Positions 33,672-43,925 of a stretch of DNA of 64,000 bases are shown here, piece by piece. Every line of letters begins with the position of its first letter. Position 1 is the stretch's first letter. Under the pieces are notes generated by a model, which saw only the letters and a program-made list of their open reading frames with translations, ran no database searches and was not told the DNA's origin. The position numbers and the translations under genes are program-made. Where the stretch lies: positions 18,676 to 82,675 of the forward strand of contig NW_025777965.1 in NCBI RefSeq assembly GCF_021130785.1, in the 5' to 3' direction. This DNA is from Homalodisca vitripennis. Taxonomy: Eukaryota > Arthropoda > Insecta > Hemiptera > Cicadellidae.

Positions 33672-34673
33672 TTAAATACATAATTTTAATTATATAAATA
33701 TAAATTTATAGTATATTTATAAATTTAATTTATAAAAGTAAATAATATATTAATTAAATAAATATAAATATATTAATTGTTGTATGTGATATTAATGTTA
33801 ACATAAAGACTCAGTTTATAAGTAGATTTTAATTTTTTTAAAGCTTTCAGTATGGCCCTTTTTGATATTACATAACTTACGGTTTCAACACTTTTTGTTA
33901 CTTTGCACTTATACAAATATTAGTGATCGCTGCTCTTGAAAAATTATTCATTACAATATTTAAAAACTAGAAGTTTCATGCATTATTCATGTAAAACCCG
34001 TCCTAAATAGTACTAATAATCATCACTCTATCCTTGTTCTCCTCAAACTCAAGAAAGCATTTTACTTGGTTAAGAGAGACCTCTCCCTCCCTCTCTCACC
34101 CACCCTCTCATCTTTAACCTAGCAAGAATTTCAACTTCATTATATTGGTTTGTTTTAGATATTCAATTTAATTGTTGTTGCAGTTATATTTGTACTAAAT
34201 TAGCCCATTATTTGTTCTTGTAATTGCTATTGGCTCTGGGCATCTTTGTTGTTAGTATGTTAACAAAATTGTATTACCATGGGGATATAAGTAAAAATAA
34301 AATAAAGGAACCTTGACCACCTATCAGACAATTAGGTCAGTTTACATGACAAATATTTAAACAAAACAGAAAACATAACAAAAAACACTGTAAAACTAAG
34401 AAAAAGATAGTTAATTTTCTTCATTGATATTTAGTTTTCTTAAGCAAACTTGAATTTTTATTTAGATGAAGTGACTTAAAACAAAATAATATATTTACAT
34501 ACTAAAAATGGATTAACAGGTTGATGTATACAGCAATAAACAATTTCACATATGCATTGTATTAATCCAACTAAGAAGGTAATTAGAAAAATTGTAACTG
34601 GCAACAAAATAACAATAACAATATTTTTAATACCAATGTAATCTGTTGTCAATAACAACAGTTACAAGTGTGC

Positions 34674-34680
<7 letters not shown>

Positions 34681-34733
<53 letters not shown>
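34681..34733. repeat. (AT)n microsatellite
   Basis: About 26 uninterrupted AT dinucleotides; absent from the equivalent position in copy A (about 12800). Confidence 0.9.
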
Positions 34734-34736
<3 letters not shown>

Positions 34737-35204
34737 GTAGTAATACAGCAATTTTGTAACAAGAATAACAACTATGTTAATAGTGATTATAATAATTTGT
34801 AACTATATTGTTTGGTTGATTATACCAAAGGTTGTAACCAAGCAACATTGTTTGCTAATATCAGTATAAAAGCGGGGCCCGTAAAAAGCCGTCGTATCGT
34901 TTACCTAATTTTTCATGCTTATCATACTCTAACATATTTCTTAACCAGAGGGTTTATATAAAATTGCTTGTGGGTAATTGTTTACTTTAGCCACTTCACA
35001 ATATTTGCTAATTTTTTAAGGTAATTATCATATTAACGGCCGGGGCGGAAAAATACGAGTTTTGCGTTATAAACTTATTGGAATCGTCATATATAACAAA
35101 AAAGTATAAGGTTTGATGGGGTGGAAATGAGAAATAACGAAGTTCTAGAAAATGAAAAATTAAATAACTTTTCAGTAATATCTCCATGTTCTACATCCAC
35201 GTCT

Positions 35205-35280
35205 AGCGTCACGTGACCTTTTGTGTCCAATGATTGAACCTCGTGATGACGTCATCGGTTGCGCCGCCATCTTTGCAAAC
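35205..35280. promoter_or_regulatory. Promoter-like cluster of transcription-factor motifs
   Basis: Within 70 bp: a palindromic E-box in GTCACGTGACC (35209-35219), a consensus CRE TGACGTCA, and GCCGCCATCTTTG resembling a YY1-type element. No gene start is evident on either side, so function is inference only. Confidence 0.3.
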
Positions 35281-35376
35281 GTAAATGAAAAATTACAGAA
35301 ATGAGCAGAATTTTGATCAAAATTAATAATGTTTTTCTTAATTTCGAGAAAAAAATTAATTACGAGTGCCTTCGGC

Positions 35377-35424
35377 CATCAGCGCGGGCTTCGGCAGCAC
35401 CTTCGGTGCTGCCCCGCGCTGATG
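35377..35424. repeat. GC-rich long palindrome
   Basis: Outer arms CATCAGCGCGG/CCGCGCTGATG enclose an inner hairpin GGCAGCACC-ttc-GGTGCTGCC. Decayed single-arm versions occur at 13255-13285 and 36560-36590, each followed by the same CATCCCTCGAGAT block, so it marks one end of a repeated unit. Confidence 0.65.
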
Positions 35425-36208
35425 TCAATAAAAGAAAAACATCCCTCGAGATAGTACCTATCAGTAAAATATAAAATTCTAGAGGGGCTGATCAAAAATA
35501 TAAATTGAAATGTAATGCAAAGGCAATTATGTAAAGTTTAAAAACTAAATAAATCATTAAAAACTCAAATATATAGATGGATATTAACAGAGAACACTTA
35601 CCATTAGTGTGTTGGCGGATATAGCTAAACAGCAGCAACAAAAAAGTGGTCTATAACAACGAAACGACACAGTCTCCCGGTTTAAAAACACCACTCGACC
35701 GCACGACGAACAAATACACTCATTTTTAAAAATGCCCTGTTCTATTAAAAAAGAGATAATTTCGTTTCGGTTAAAACGTAAGCTCTTTACGTGCCCTACG
35801 AAACACTTCGACACAGACAATTCACTAGGGTTGGTTCAACTAGTGGATGGTTGATTCATCATTGTAAACGCGCTCACTCAATCCGACCTACTGAACACGA
35901 TATCTTGTGTAGAACTGACCCATGCCCCGGACAACTCAGATAACAGGTACGCTATCAGGCTGCTATCAGTCCCGGCCGCAGATAATATTCTATTCAAGTA
36001 AACAGATTATCCAGACACAGCACACAAACTGAACATTAAAACATTAGGAACTTTACCACTTATCAATATACCCCCTAAAATCATGTTATTTGTCATTTGC
36101 ACCCCATAGTACTATATATATTTTTTGTTCAGGAGGGTGAGCAGAATACGTTGGTAACGTCAAATTCGTGATTTGCCGCCCCGGCGTTTAATCTTACTGG
36201 TACCGTTA

Positions 36209-36442
36209 ATAGTGATTATAATAATTTGTAACTATATTGTTTGGTTGATTATACCAAAGGTTGTAACTAAGCAACATTGTTTGCTAATATCAGTATAAAA
36301 GCGGGGCCCGTAAAAAGCCGTTGTATCGTTTACCTAATTTTTCATGCTTATCATACTCTAACATATTTCTTAACCAGAGGGTTTATATAAAATTGCTTGT
36401 GGGTAATTGTTTAATTTAGCCACTTCACAATATTTGCTAATT
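36209..36442. repeat. Direct duplication of 34784-35017 inside copy B
   Basis: TAGTGATTATAATAATTTGT through TTGTGGGTAATTGTTTA is nearly base-identical between the two sites, differing by a few substitutions (for example CCAAGCAAC/CTAAGCAAC). It is much more similar than A is to B, so it arose later. Confidence 0.75.
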
Positions 36443-36799
36443 TAAAAAAAAAGAAAAATGCTTAAAAATTCAATTGAAACAACAGATAGCAATTAAACCT
36501 GAAAGATTCATAATCTCGTAAAAGGCACTAGTAGTTAAATGGACTAACAGTAATGTCTCCGACCATTGATGCTGCCCCACATTGATGGCGACGAACGAAT
36601 AACATCCCTCGAGATATACAGATTAATAAAATATAGGATTCCAAAAGGCTGATCACTAATGTTCACTTAATGTTAAAACACACTTAGCCATATTAAACTG
36701 GTTTGAAACAAGAGGTAACTGGTTTGTAAAATTCTATGTCGAACTCAAAACTACACAATATCAGATCGACATACTAACGCAAAAAACAGATCAGTCCAT

Positions 36800-37250
36800 T
36801 TTTTAATCCTTTGAGCACTTATTATTGGGTATATGCTGTACCCATCTTGTAGTACTTCTTCCTCCGTGACTTCAGGTTCCACATACACTACTCCGATACA
36901 CTAAACTTTATTTGCGGGTATGAACACTAGGTATGATTTTAAGTATTGAGAATCTACAAAAGAATTAGTTGCGTAGTATGTTTTGCAAACTACCTTTAAG
37001 TTCCTGCCAACCCTAGTCATATGGTCTACATTCTCACAGTGGTGTTTTATTATTTTTCCTACCATAAATGGGTTAATTTTTTTCTTATCCCTATTTTGAA
37101 TCACTACCTCAAAAGGTCCATTTGACTGGGCTTTATAATATCTGGAAATTATCGGTTTTATATTTTTGTCATGTAGCCCTAGGCCTATATTGGTTACAGG
37201 CGTGGAATCACCTGTGCCACTTATTTCCTGTCCAGCCTAAAGACCTACTA
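36800..37250 (-). pseudogene. Retroelement ORF1/Gag-like nucleic-acid-binding fragment
   Basis: On the minus strand a stretch reads PVTNIGLGLHDKNIKP, YYKAQSNGPFEVVIQN, NPFMVGKIIKHHCENVDHM, RVGRNLKVV and, past a stop at 36901-36903, GVVYVEPEVTEEEVLQ. The block order (NPxxVGKI..GRNxxxV..ANSF..IP..GVVxVE) matches Gag-like proteins of insect retroelements. No reverse transcriptase adjoins it. Confidence 0.5.
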
Positions 37251-38340
37251 TTTTGTGTCGAGTTCTACTATGTTATTGGTACTTACAATCTATAGAAATA
37301 CCTTATTACTGATGTGAAGAAGTGTTTACAACTAACAAAACTATGTTAAAATAGTTTGCTACATATCAAATTCTATTACATAAATTTGTAACACAAATTA
37401 TCGTGCACCAACAAGATAAAGGCAACTACAATAAAATTATTACTACTTACTTAACTCACGCAACCTGCTCTCTACAATGATACAATCAAGTGAATGTTAA
37501 GTCATTTGCTGTTGTTTTACTAATGTGAAGTTAGCGTCGTTTTGTCGTGCAGACCTTGAAGTTATAAGCTCTCTGAATCCTAAGCATAAATGTTGCAGTT
37601 CTCAGTTTGAAGGCGCTTCCAATAATTAAATTCTGATAGACAATTAGACAATTTTGACAAATGGGTTACTGTAAATTGTAAATAAGTTTTGTAAAACGAT
37701 TACCAGAACAAAAAAATTATTTCTGAATTACTAACAGAAAATCTATTTCACAAGCAGTGAAAAAAGTGTTTATTGATTTTTCAATCAGGATTTTTATGTA
37801 AACAGACTGCATTAATCGAATCAAAAACTCAAAAAATACAGAAAGAAAAATCAGTTCACTTGTCACTTAAATGAAAACCATACCCCAATTGTCATACACT
37901 GATTGGTATCTTAATGATGACAATAATAAATAACACAACAACAAAAATACATTGGAAAGACTCTTGTATCTTTTGGTAAAAAATGTTTAAATGATTAAAT
38001 GATTGAGCTTAAGAGTACACAAGGCACGTAAGTGTTGTGGGTACATCATTCAACTAAGTAGATAAAAAACAATAGTTTTAAACAGGGAAAATCATAACTT
38101 CTAGTGGATACACTTTCAAAAAAATAAGATTATCTTAGAAGAGGATAGTCTATCTGAAGTTTGTACTAAATGGTATAAAATCTATGCAATTAAAAATACT
38201 CATTCTAAAAACACTGATCCACAATTTTACTTAAGTAAATTCATTAAAAGTGGAAACTTATGACCAACAACTTATTTATAGACATTTTTAATGAGGCTGA
38301 AGTCAATTTTCTCCTTTCTCATCAGAGAAACTTTACTTAA
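37251..38340. other. AT-rich intergenic DNA
   Basis: No recognisable gene, repeat end or structured RNA found on either strand. Confidence 0.5.
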
Positions 38341-38346
38341 AAAAAA

Positions 38347-38600
38347 AACAAAAGATCAATTTAAAAAATTAAACTTCAACTTGATTCTCTTTTCATAACT
38401 AACATAGAATATTGATCTGGTTTCCAGTGGAGGTTTATTATAAAATTTGTAACCTATGTAATTTGTTTTCTTGGAATAAAATTCCATACTGTGAGGATCT
38501 AATGCATTTTCTCCTCTAATTCTTGTATCACAGTTACGGTTGGCATAGATTTTGAAGAAGAAGCTCAAATACTTTCTCAAGTCTGTATAGAAGAGTTAAG
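38347..38600 (-). pseudogene. LINE reverse-transcriptase C-terminal fragment
   Basis: Minus-strand frame with NCDTRIRGENALDPHSMEF, YIGYKFYNKPPLETR and a short basic end, the usual C-terminus of LINE ORF2 proteins (tyrosine/arginine pair, then an FYNxLP-like block). No upstream RT remains. Confidence 0.5.
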
Positions 38601-38789
38601 ATGTAATAAATAATAATAATATAAATTGTAATTTTTGACTTAAGCTAATTGCAAAAAAATACGTTTTAAGCTATGGCTTTAATTTATTACCTTTGACACC
38701 ATTCATTTGTATGTTTGTGAATAAAGAAAGTTTGAATTTGAATTAATTTAGACACTAGATCTTCGGACGAAAGTTATGTTTGGTATTTG
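38601..38789 (+). other. Probable 3' end of a dead LINE
   Basis: AT-rich DNA ending with GTGAATAAAGAAAGTTTG then AATTTGAATT (38716-38743), the AATAAAGAA...(short repeat) form of insect LINE 3' termini. No coding sequence. Confidence 0.35.
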
Positions 38790-40010
38790 TATGTAATAGT
38801 AAAATGACAGAAAATGTCCTGAAATGGCTGAGGTCTTATCTGTCTGGCAGAAGGCAGTGTGTACAAGTAAGTGACATAACATCCGACTGGCTGTGTTGAG
38901 TGTGGTGTCCCTCAGGGTTCCATACTTGGTCCTCTCTCGTTTGTGTTGTACGTTAATGACTTGAGCACGGTACTGGTACACTGCAAGTCCCACATGTATG
39001 CTGATGACCTCCAGATATATCTCCATGTTAACATACACCAAATCGATGACGGCATTACCATGATCAACTCTGACATAAAAAATGTAATGGACTGGACTAG
39101 TAAACATGGACTTAAACTAAACCACGACAAAATTAAACCGATTGTGATATCTCATTACCGCTCTCGATCTTTGATCGATTTTACATCTATACGTAACGTT
39201 ACTGAGAATGGAATTGTACTACCTTATTACGATAAAGTTAGGAACTTAGGGCTGATAATAAACTGTACTCTTAGCTGGACTGATGCAGTGACAGAGACGT
39301 GTAAGAAAGTTTTTGCATCAATGCATTCACTGAAAAAAACTGCAGAGGTTTTTGCCACTTCACATAAAACTGTTGTTGGTTAAAGTACTCATACTGCCTC
39401 ATTTTTCTTACTGTAACAGTGTGATGAACGACATGTCTGTGGCTTTGGATGAAAAACTCCAGAGAACCCAAAATTATTGTATGAGATATGCATTTGAACT
39501 CAGGAGAGATGAGCATATAACACCCTATTGTATTAATTCAAAGATTTTGAAGTTGAATGACCTCAGATCAATAAAAATCTTAACATTGGTCCATTCAATT
39601 TTAAATTCTGGCTTTCCAAATTATTTCTTAAACGATTTCCAATTTGTCTCTCAAAGTGGTATGGATAGAACTCGCTCTGGTTCGTCTGTGCTCCGCATGC
39701 CGTTGCACAGAACTGCTGTATATGACAAGTCTTTTGTAGTAACGGCATGTCGTCTGTGGAATTCCCTTCCTCGTAGTATAACATCCTTGGAGAGTCGTCC
39801 TCGGTTCGTGGCGTCGCTGAGAGAGCACTATCTGGGGCGGATGGTTGGGGCGGGATCGGCATAGGTCTCTTCGCTGCGGTTTCACTGGCATGAGTAGAGA
39901 GTGTGAGATGTGTGAGTTGTGTTTTTTATATTCATTATATACAAGTACATGTTATTATTTTGCGTGTGAGTATGTATATAAATATGTAGTATAAATATGT
40001 TTATATACCT
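38790..40010 (+). mobile_element. 5'-truncated LINE with reverse-transcriptase remnant
   Basis: RT blocks: VLKWLRSYLSGRRQCVQV, then after a shift GVPQGSILGPLSFVLYVNDL, the catalytic MYADDLQIYL (about 38995), KHGLKLNHDKIKPIV, NLGLIINCTLSW, a second frame from about 39352 with LLLVKVLILPHFSYCNSVM, and the C-terminus CRLWNSLPRSITSL ending at 39864. A GTATATAAATATG-type AT-rich tail follows. Two or three frameshifts make it inactive. It belongs to a different subfamily from the LINEs at 20-24 kb and 59.5-63.2 kb (YADD context LQIYL rather than TTLCI). Confidence 0.65.
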
Positions 40011-41589
40011 TTTCATCGTTATACATTTTTGACGTGACAACGTCTTAAATTAGGTTGCGGCTCGGAGTCACTCATGAAAAAGTGTAACGCCCGGTAACGT
40101 TACGATGCCCGTCCAGTGGGTCCGCCGCACGGGATCCGCACGGGATAAAGCAGATAACTGTGGGTCCGCCGCACGGGATAAAGCAGATAACTATGTTTAT
40201 TCGTGAAAATGTGGAGTGCTTAGATTCGTCATTTACAACAACTACAACAATAAAGGTAAATAATTGTACACTGATATTTCATTATCGTAAACTATGATTG
40301 ATTGATTAATTGTTAGATTGACACAAAAGTTGAGAAACTGAGTTTATAGGTTATGTCATACTATTGACAAATGTTGATAGTGTTAAGTAAATTATTAGTT
40401 TAAATCACTCTGCAATCAATCGTAATTCAGTCGATTGAGAAGAAACAGCGCGTATTGCTAGTCAAACATTTAAAATAACAAATTATAACCTCTAACCTGT
40501 CATAACAGTGCGACCAAACAAACGAACTAAACCGACCAATCACCACGCGCGGAGTTAGAATTTAACTGTGTTTAGCAAGAATTTCAAGTTCCAATTTTAG
40601 TAAATGTTTTATTCAACTTTACCATTTACAATAACAAATTTTAATTAATTTCAAATTTTGTACAATGTTTTAGTAAACAAAATATATTTCTATAGTTAAA
40701 ATTTGTGCAATTCTTATTTTCATTCAATTCCTTGTTCCTATTGTGCAATGTAATAATATTAATATCAATAAATATTCTACCGAGAAAAAGACGTTGTCAC
40801 GTAAAATCTTCGCCCGTAAAACCGACTTTACAGGCAACCATATTTTTTTTTTTTAATAAAGTTGTACTTTTTGTTCATATTGAAAATGTTTACAATAAAA
40901 TATTTAGTTTTATTATTATTTAAAAATAAAAATATTTTTGTTCTAGTTTTTATATGAGGTTAAATGTAAGAAAAGGCCATGAGGCCCTAATTTCGCCTCA
41001 AATAAAGAAATATTTCATTTCATTTCATAGTATAGCTTAGAGAGCATATGTGTACAAAATTTCATTGAAGGGCATAGTTCAGTATAGCGTCAGGAGTGAC
41101 TCTTAACAGTATACGCGAGTCTGGTGGCAATTTTATTTAGACGATACAACCTCGGACGGTCGACACCTCTTGCTTGGTGACTGTATGTTATAATATAGCT
41201 TACAGAGCATCTGTGTGCAAAATTCAATTCAGGCTAAATGTGTAGAATTGCATCAAGATTGATTTTTGACCATTACGTGCGTCTAACGAGTAATTAATTT
41301 ATTAATTTTTACAATAGATCTTCAGACAGTCAATGGTTTTGTTTTATTATAGAACTAACAGGGAATAATTGTACATAATTGAAATAGGACAGAAGGCGTA
41401 TATTTGTTGAAAGAGCGATTTTTCTTAATATTTAGTTTTATGCTGATTATTCTCATTTTTTAATTTTTCAAGTGCCTTCATGTTGAGAACAGGAACATTT
41501 ACGCATAATACAAAAAGCCACGATCTGGACGACAAAGTAACGCTAACTTCACGGTGGTGTAAACAATTGGCTGTTAAAAAATGGCTGGT
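40011..41589. other. Intergenic DNA with a short tandem repeat and a LINE tail
   Basis: Tandem GTGGGTCCGCCGCACGGGAT units, one extended by ATCCGCACGGG, at 40116-40190; each carries AAAGCAGATAACT. A plus-strand LINE 3' end (CAAATAAAGAAATATTTC followed by ATTTC repeats) lies at 40996-41028. A repeated motif TATAGCTTA.AGAGCAT.TGTGT occurs at 41030 and 41195. No gene found. Confidence 0.45.
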
Positions 41590-41965
41590 TGTATCAAATT
41601 AGTTTTTTGTAGTTGAAATATTTATCAATAATATTGGAAAGTAGAGATAATATTCAATTAAAAAATAAGTGATTCGAGATGAATTACGTGTGCTTATAAA
41701 CGTTAGGTCGTAAGATTTATTAATGAATAATTAAAAATAAAATTATTACAGATCTGTCCATAGCAGACAATCAACAAATCATCTGGTCAAAGGTGAGATA
41801 ACTTGAATTTTGTTTATTATTTTGTCTGTGATCTGGGCAATTAATAACTTGAAACAGCCTAAAAATAAGTGTGTGATTTGCTGTGACATTTTCTACAGGT
41901 AAGGACAATGTTAAATTCAAAAACACTTCACACTCATATTCTTTAGGATATTTCTCGGGTAGGGT
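41590..41965 (+). repeat. Dispersed repeat R3, copy 3
   Basis: The longest matching copy: from TTTATCAATAATA through TAAGATTTATTAATGAA, CAAATCATCTGGTCAAAGGT, AATTAATAACTTG and AAGGACAATGTTAAA to ATATTTCTCG, where the adjoining TIR element begins. The last 60 bp match only the inverted copy at about 25945-26010. Confidence 0.6.
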
Positions 41966-42526
41966 ACGATAAGCGGACCCGGTTTTTTATATAGAAATTG
42001 GCAAACGATATTACTTAATCATAACAATCGATATCATCAATCGATACTGATTAATTATTTTGAACAATTAACTTAAATAATCTATATCAACAGCTGTAAA
42101 ATATTTCAAATAATACTCGTGATGTAATATTTCAATTTTATATAAGTAACTTGATTATTAAAAATGGCAGTCAATGTTATAAAACTTCACGACAGTACTC
42201 TGAAGGATGATAAGACATATTTTCGTGACTTCAAACATGTTGTACTCGTACCGAAAACCCTATTATGTGAAATTTGTGGGAAAGAAACAAACTGTAACTG
42301 TGAGAGGAGCAAATATGGTCGTCTTCAGTTTTCCTAATTTTGGTTATAATAATTTGTTTGATCACTGTAAATATTAGATTCATATTTTAATTTAAAACAT
42401 ATGTTTGTTATTGAGGACTATAGATACTTTATATTGATTGATAGTCTAGGATTTGATATGCGAATATTATAGGTATTGATGATGACATTCTTCGATATAA
42501 AAAACCGGTCCGCTTATCGTACACTT
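41966..42526 (+). mobile_element. Small DNA transposon with GATAAGCGGACC termini
   Basis: The left end GTACGATAAGCGGACCCGGT plus TTTTTATAT is matched by ATATAAAAAACCGGTCCGCT plus TATCGTAC on the right (42497-42524), an inverted repeat of about 28 bp with a one-base length difference. GTAC at both edges may be a target duplication or part of the repeat. The right end cuts off the polymerase B gene fragment; the left flank is repeat R3, not polymerase, so an original target site cannot be reconstructed. Another copy of the terminus is at 15567. Superfamily not assigned. Confidence 0.65.
42164..42337 (+). CDS. 57-residue Cys-containing ORF inside the small transposon
   Basis: ATG GCA GTC AAT start at 42164, stop TAA at 42335. 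The protein has a basic middle (KTYFRDFKHVVLVPK) and a CEICGKETNCNCERSKYG cluster that could bind one zinc. I do not recognise it; it could be the N-terminal zinc-binding part of a lost transposase, or a chance ORF. The proximity of the ATG to a plausible AT-rich leader and the clustered cysteines favour a relic of coding sequence. Confidence 0.35.
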   Translation: MAVNVIKLHDSTLKDDKTYFRDFKHVVLVPKTLLCEICGKETNCNCERSKYGRLQFS

Positions 42527-42845
42527 CTGTAAAGATGGTTCGACTCTTAAAGTTCGGTTTGCTAACCCATCTTTCCACTAATTTGGATTTAGTACCCAAA
42601 CGAATGTCCACACGATTTCTCATATTTTCCATAGTTTTTCCAAAAACTGAGTTGTTCATAAGTTTGAAAAAGTCTTTCTCAAAATCATTTTTCGCCTTTG
42701 TACGCTCCATGGTATTCAGATTAATGTACGCTTGCAACCAATTGCTTTGACTGAAACTAAGAACTCTATGAACATGTTTTAGTTTCATACCCAGACTCAA
42801 ATAAAGCTTTAAATTTTTGTAGTGTACGACATACTTTTCTTTGCT
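42527..42845 (-). pseudogene. DNA polymerase B fragment (part after motif A), 3' side of the Gypsy insertion
   Basis: Minus-strand reading continues the polymerase gene seen at 53334-55864 once the Gypsy element and one 4-bp duplication are discounted. Visible blocks: KYVVHYKNLKLYLSLGM, KHVHRVLSFSQSNWL, NDFEKDFFKLMNNSVFGK (polymerase motif B with Lys and Asn-Ser-x-x-Gly) and MRNRVDIRLG. The frame runs into the transposon end at 42526, so motif C (the DTDS metal-binding block) and everything after it are lost. Belongs to the protein-primed-type family of Maverick/adintovirus elements. Confidence 0.8.
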
Positions 42846-43925
42846 TGTAACCGATACGTTACATTATAATAAATAGTAAAAAGATAGGTTTTGTGAAAAA
42901 TATATTAGCTTTAGACTCTTTGTCTTTACAGGGTCGTTTTACAATGGGTGCGGCGTAGGGCAGCTATGTGTGGTAAATGAAAATAAAATTTTGATAGAAA
43001 CAAACTTTAAATTTATTTAATAAAAACTAATACTAATGAAACATAATTTTGATGAAATGAAATTATGGCTATGCTTAAAATAACATCCTACAACACAAAA
43101 TCCAATTAGGTTGAAATAATTAATTAGAAAATACCCCTACTCCCCTAGCAGTTAAAATTTAGAGTCTGATTAGTTAAAAATGTTGATCAAAAAGGTTTAA
43201 ATACTCTTAAACATATTCACCAAATCCCATGATGGCGACACGGCGGTCCTCACAGATAATTGAAAAATTTAAATTTGGATCACATTGAAAAAAGACTGAT
43301 TAATAATTGAAAAATTTTGAAAACTATTTCACAACGTACTACATCATCAAGAGGTCGAGGAAGAAGACTCTCTCTTTCCCAAACTCCGCGTCAGTAGCGC
43401 AGAGAGAGGAAAAGTGATACCCTTCAAAACGGAAATTTTCCGTTTTCTGGTCGAAAAATGATCCGCTTTTACTTCTGGCTAACAACCCACTCGAATTCGG
43501 TGCGCAGAGAACGAGTTTGCGTTCCCGCGGGGTCGCTACCCTCCAATGAGAGTAATCGTTACGTTAGCCAATCGTGGCACGCGTTTTGCCGTGTTTAGCT
43601 TTGTTCTTTGATGTTGATGAGGAACTATCGAGTTTTATTAAATATGACCGCTTTACTATTCGAGATTTATGTTTGAGGTTACAAAACTGTCAGTGACGGA
43701 CTATGTCACCATGCACAACTAACCTTCATAATAAATTGAAATTTGATTATTCTCAAATATGAGAATGATAACTTTAACTAAGCAATTAAATTGTCGGTTT
43801 GGATTCCTATTCATTTAGATTTATTATTAATAGAAAAATATTATTTATTGTATTATATTATTCTCGAATTTATTATTAATTGTAAAAGTTGATTTAGGTT
43901 ACAGGCTAGGCCTATACCCGTTACA
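42846..43925 (-). repeat. 3' LTR of the Gypsy element
   Basis: 1080 bp, near-identical to the other LTR. In minus-strand orientation it begins TGTAACGGGTATAGG and ends GTATCGGTTACA. The purine-rich TTTGGGGGGTATC (minus strand of 43926-43938) abuts it and is the likely polypurine tract for plus-strand priming. Confidence 0.92.

Larger units (their letters stand above)
27109..36800. repeat. Segmental duplication, copy B (zinc-finger locus)
   Basis: Same orientation and gene order as copy A, about 19.5 kb downstream. Unlike A it contains a Mutator-like-domain transposon (29012-30741), a piggyBac deletion derivative (32831-33671), a long (AT)n tract and an internal duplication (34784-35017 repeated at 36209-36442). 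27109-29000 and 31870-36800 hold no other gene. The end is rearranged: blocks matching A 13148-13510 come last (36440-36790). Confidence 0.85.
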
